Positions 32,740 to 34,923 of a DNA stretch of 34,923 nucleotides are shown here, in pieces (within the stretch, counting starts at the first letter, position 1; every line of letters starts with the position of its first letter). The DNA is from Oscillospiraceae bacterium (GTDB taxonomy: Bacteria > Bacillota > Clostridia > Oscillospirales > Ruminococcaceae). The notes under the pieces are model-generated. The model ran no database searches. It saw only the letters and a list, made by a program, of their open reading frames with translations, and was not told the origin of the DNA. Both the position numbers and the translations under genes were made by a program. The stretch spans positions 1 through 34,923 of the forward strand of contig JALEVO010000146.1 in the NCBI GenBank assembly GCA_022788225.1, written 5' to 3'.

Positions 32740-34476
32740 ATGAACGAAAATGTTAAAATAATTTTCGGTCTTGTCGGCGGACTTGCCATGTTCCTTTACG
32801 GAATGAACAGTATGAGTGACGCACTGCAGAAAGCAGCGGGAGAGAAAATGAAAAAAGTTCTCAGCTTTCTGACCAGAAATCCGCTGATGGGCGCCCTTGC
32901 AGGAGCGCTTGTAACTGCTGTTTTACAAAGCAGTTCAGCGACAACTGTAATGGTGATTGGATTTGTCAGCGCAGGGCTTATGACTCTGCCGCAGGCGATA
33001 TCAGTTATTTTCGGAGCAAATATCGGTACTACTATGACTGCTCAGCTGATGGCATTCAAGATAAGCAACTACATATATCCGATTATTTTTGTGGGATTCA
33101 TTTTATATTTTGTCAGCAAAAAGGAAAAGATAAAAAATATAGGAATGGTCATATTCTCTTTTGGTTTGCTTTTTGAAGGTATTGAAATTATGGGCGGAGT
33201 TATGAAGCCGCTGGCAGGCAGTCCTGTGTTTACCGATCTTATGGGAAAGGTATCGGAGATTCCTGTGCTTGGTATCGTGCTGGGTGCAGTTATGACAGTT
33301 GTTGTACAGAGCAGCTCGGCTACTATTGCTGTACTTCAGAATTTTGCTTCTCAGGCAGATGCAAGCGGAGTAAACAGCGTTATTGGTCTGGCAGGTGCTA
33401 TTCCTATTCTGCTGGGAGACAATATCGGTACAACTATCACAGCACTGCTTGCATCTATCGGTCAGTCCAAAAATGCCAAGCGTACAGCTATTGCACACAG
33501 TGTTTTCAACATCAGCGGCAGTATACTTTTTGCATTCCTTATCCCTGTGCTTACAAAGTTCGTGCAGTTTATTTCTCCTAAGGGTAATGAAGTAGATGTT
33601 ATTTCAAGACAGATTGCAAATGCTCATACTACTTTCAATATAACCTGTACGCTTATCTGGCTGCCCCTTATTCCGATAATGGTGAAAATAGTAATGTTTA
33701 TAGTCAGGGGAGAGGATAAAAATATTCCTGCTGATTCAAAACCCAGATTTCTTGACGATAAGCTTATTGGTCAGCCTGTTGCAGCAATGTATCTTGTATC
33801 TGAGGAAATCAGACGTCTTTCTGAATTTGGTGTAAAACTGCTTAATAAAACAAGATCTCTTTTTGAAAGTAATAATTCAAGCACAGTCCGTTCGGATTTT
33901 GATAATGATTATGGTACGGTTAAAAATCTTCATGAAAGCATTTCTTCTTACATAACCAAAATGCTTTCAAGCGGAAATCTCACAGAGGCACAGTCTGAAC
34001 AGACAGCCGGACTATTGTATGTAACAAACAATATCGAAAGGATTTCCGACCGCTGCTTTGATATGTCTGAGATGCTGAATAACCTTTCCGGCAGAAAAAA
34101 AGTGCTTTCAAAATCAGCAGTTTCTGAACTTGGAGAATGCTTTGATATTGCGGACGAGCTTTTTGAAAAAGCCATGATGTCAGTTGAAAACGGTGATGAG
34201 GACGCTATTAAAAAAGTATCAAAGGGAAAAGGCAAAATGCGTAAAACTCAGAAAAAGCTGAACAAATCCCATCTTTCAAGAGTGAAAAAGAAGGATTGTG
34301 ACGCCGACCTTACCCCTGATTATGCCGAAATACTTCACAGTCTTGACAGGATTGCGGATAACTGCGTGGGTATCACTGAGGAAGCAATGGATAACATTTC
34401 ATTTGTAAATCTCAGAGATGAGGCTCAGTCTGATGCAGAAAATATTCCCGGAGGTGTGGAATGCGTAACCGTCTGA
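32740..34476 (+). CDS. Na+/phosphate cotransporter with PhoU-like tail
   Basis: 578 residues. A sodium-driven phosphate transporter of the inner membrane (PNaS/NptA family). The two inverted repeats each carry the signature QSSSAT (63-68 and 190-195) and a partner G-NIGTT loop (GANIGTT 92-98, GDNIGTT 226-232). Membrane helices fill about 1-335. The C-terminal 220 residues (about 345-560) are a PhoU-like helical domain (NNIERISDRCFDMSEML; LHSLDRIADNCVGITEE). GGAGG seven bases before the ATG. A PhoP-type box stands upstream, and the next gene, overlapping by 16 bp, is a PstS-like lipoprotein. So the unit is probably induced by phosphate limitation. Confidence 0.93.
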   Translation: MNENVKIIFGLVGGLAMFLYGMNSMSDALQKAAGEKMKKVLSFLTRNPLMGALAGALVTAVLQSSSATTVMVIGFVSAGLMTLPQAISVIFGANIGTTMTAQLMAFKISNYIYPIIFVGFILYFVSKKEKIKNIGMVIFSFGLLFEGIEIMGGVMKPLAGSPVFTDLMGKVSEIPVLGIVLGAVMTVVVQSSSATIAVLQNFASQADASGVNSVIGLAGAIPILLGDNIGTTITALLASIGQSKNAKRTAIAHSVFNISGSILFAFLIPVLTKFVQFISPKGNEVDVISRQIANAHTTFNITCTLIWLPLIPIMVKIVMFIVRGEDKNIPADSKPRFLDDKLIGQPVAAMYLVSEEIRRLSEFGVKLLNKTRSLFESNNSSTVRSDFDNDYGTVKNLHESISSYITKMLSSGNLTEAQSEQTAGLLYVTNNIERISDRCFDMSEMLNNLSGRKKVLSKSAVSELGECFDIADELFEKAMMSVENGDEDAIKKVSKGKGKMRKTQKKLNKSHLSRVKKKDCDADLTPDYAEILHSLDRIADNCVGITEEAMDNISFVNLRDEAQSDAENIPGGVECVTV

Positions 34477-34923
34477 TATTAACCGTTACTTTGTGTGCCT
34501 CACTTTTACTTTCAGCCTGTGGCTCGGAAAAAAATATGCCGGATTTGTCGGGAATGGGGGATATAACTGTTATTTCCCGTGAGGAAGGTTCGGGAACAAG
34601 AGACGAATTTGAAAATATTATCGGAACAAGTTCAAAGGGAACAGATAATGTTGCTCTGTCCACCGACGAGGTTTCGGAAATGATATCTGATGATGTCAAT
34701 GCCCTGGGTTATACCGCATACAGTACGGCTGAACTGCCAGGAGCTGTTAAGGCGGTTTCTGTAAACGGAACTGCTCTGAGTGAGGAAACAATCAGCAGCG
34801 GAAAATATCCTTTATGCCGAAACTATTATCTTGCATACAGTGGAGAATTATCTGACGTAGAAACTGATTTTCTTGCGTATGTAATGAGCGCAGGACAGGC
34901 TGTTGCAGATGATGAATGTGTTG
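34461..34923 (+). CDS. pstS: PstS-like phosphate-binding lipoprotein, 3'-truncated by window edge
   Basis: 154 residues visible, still open at the edge. Start at 34461 is fixed by GGAGGTG and overlaps the transporter stop by 16 bp. Signal peptide with lipobox LLSAC (Cys20). The phosphate-loop region ISREEGSGTRDEFE matches PstS. The text from VISREEGSGTRDEF to VKAVSVNG and YLAYSGE resembles one PstS domain set and begins only about 35 residues after the start, so this may be the short one-domain form or the first half of a duplicated protein. It probably delivers phosphate to an ABC transporter encoded outside the window. The symbol reflects family, not proven identity. Confidence 0.82.
   Translation, partial: MRNRLILTVTLCASLLLSACGSEKNMPDLSGMGDITVISREEGSGTRDEFENIIGTSSKGTDNVALSTDEVSEMISDDVNALGYTAYSTAELPGAVKAVSVNGTALSEETISSGKYPLCRNYYLAYSGELSDVETDFLAYVMSAGQAVADDECV

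Overview
The window looks like chromosomal DNA of a low-GC, fibre-degrading Gram-positive anaerobe, most like Ruminococcus (R. flavefaciens-type). The reasons are three secreted glycoside hydrolases ending in or containing type I dockerins (cellulosome modules), a sortase-assembled pilus operon, a small acid-soluble spore protein, strong AGGAGG-type ribosome sites and AT-rich intergenic DNA. The genus is an inference from gene content; no rRNA or other marker is present.

Layout. (1) 1-7841 (+): a five-gene covalent pilus operon: a large tip/ancillary adhesin (LPATG, 5' end outside the window), a backbone pilin with the odd anchor LVGTG, a class C sortase, a small LPQTG pilin and a second, B/D-like sortase; the last three genes overlap. 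(2) 7931-8110: a 59-residue SASP with a perfect bidirectional terminator behind it. (3) 8166-11451 (-): two unrecognised genes, one a coiled-coil protein with a possible RelE-like C-terminus. (4) 11669-15622: a dockerin GH5 cellulase (-), a small lipoprotein (-) and a FruK-type sugar-phosphate kinase (+), bracketed by two inverted copies of a 174-bp foldback element, each copy sitting on a stop codon. (5) 15768-21845 (+): two large hemicellulases, GH43-CBM22-dockerin-CE1 (xylan/arabinoxylan side-chain removal) and GH43 arabinanase-CBM13-CBM13-dockerin. (6) 22029-24380 (-): a NACHT-family STAND NTPase resembling bacterial NLR-like defence proteins, with a 14-bp inverted repeat around its leader. 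(7) 24954-27527 (+): an AAC(3)-family acetyltransferase, a macrodomain-HTH fusion and a VWA protein. (8) 28187-32607 (+): an envelope/stress operon: substrate-binding-VWA lipoprotein (split by one in-frame stop), XpaC-like protein, a membrane-anchored binding protein and TelA. (9) 32740-34923 (+): Na+/phosphate cotransporter and a PstS-like lipoprotein behind a good PhoP-box candidate.

How it fits together. The pilus and the dockerin enzymes serve attachment to and breakdown of plant cell wall: cellulose (GH5), arabinoxylan (GH43/CE1) and arabinan (GH43). The macrodomain, VWA, XpaC and TelA genes are the kinds of genes found in ter-type stress loci, and the NACHT gene is a candidate anti-phage sensor. 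The most unusual items are the stop-codon-associated 174-bp foldback element, the phased AGCATAAA repeats in front of the xylanolytic enzyme, the LVGTG pilin signal, the NACHT gene with its leader repeat, and the single nonsense codon in the VWA lipoprotein.
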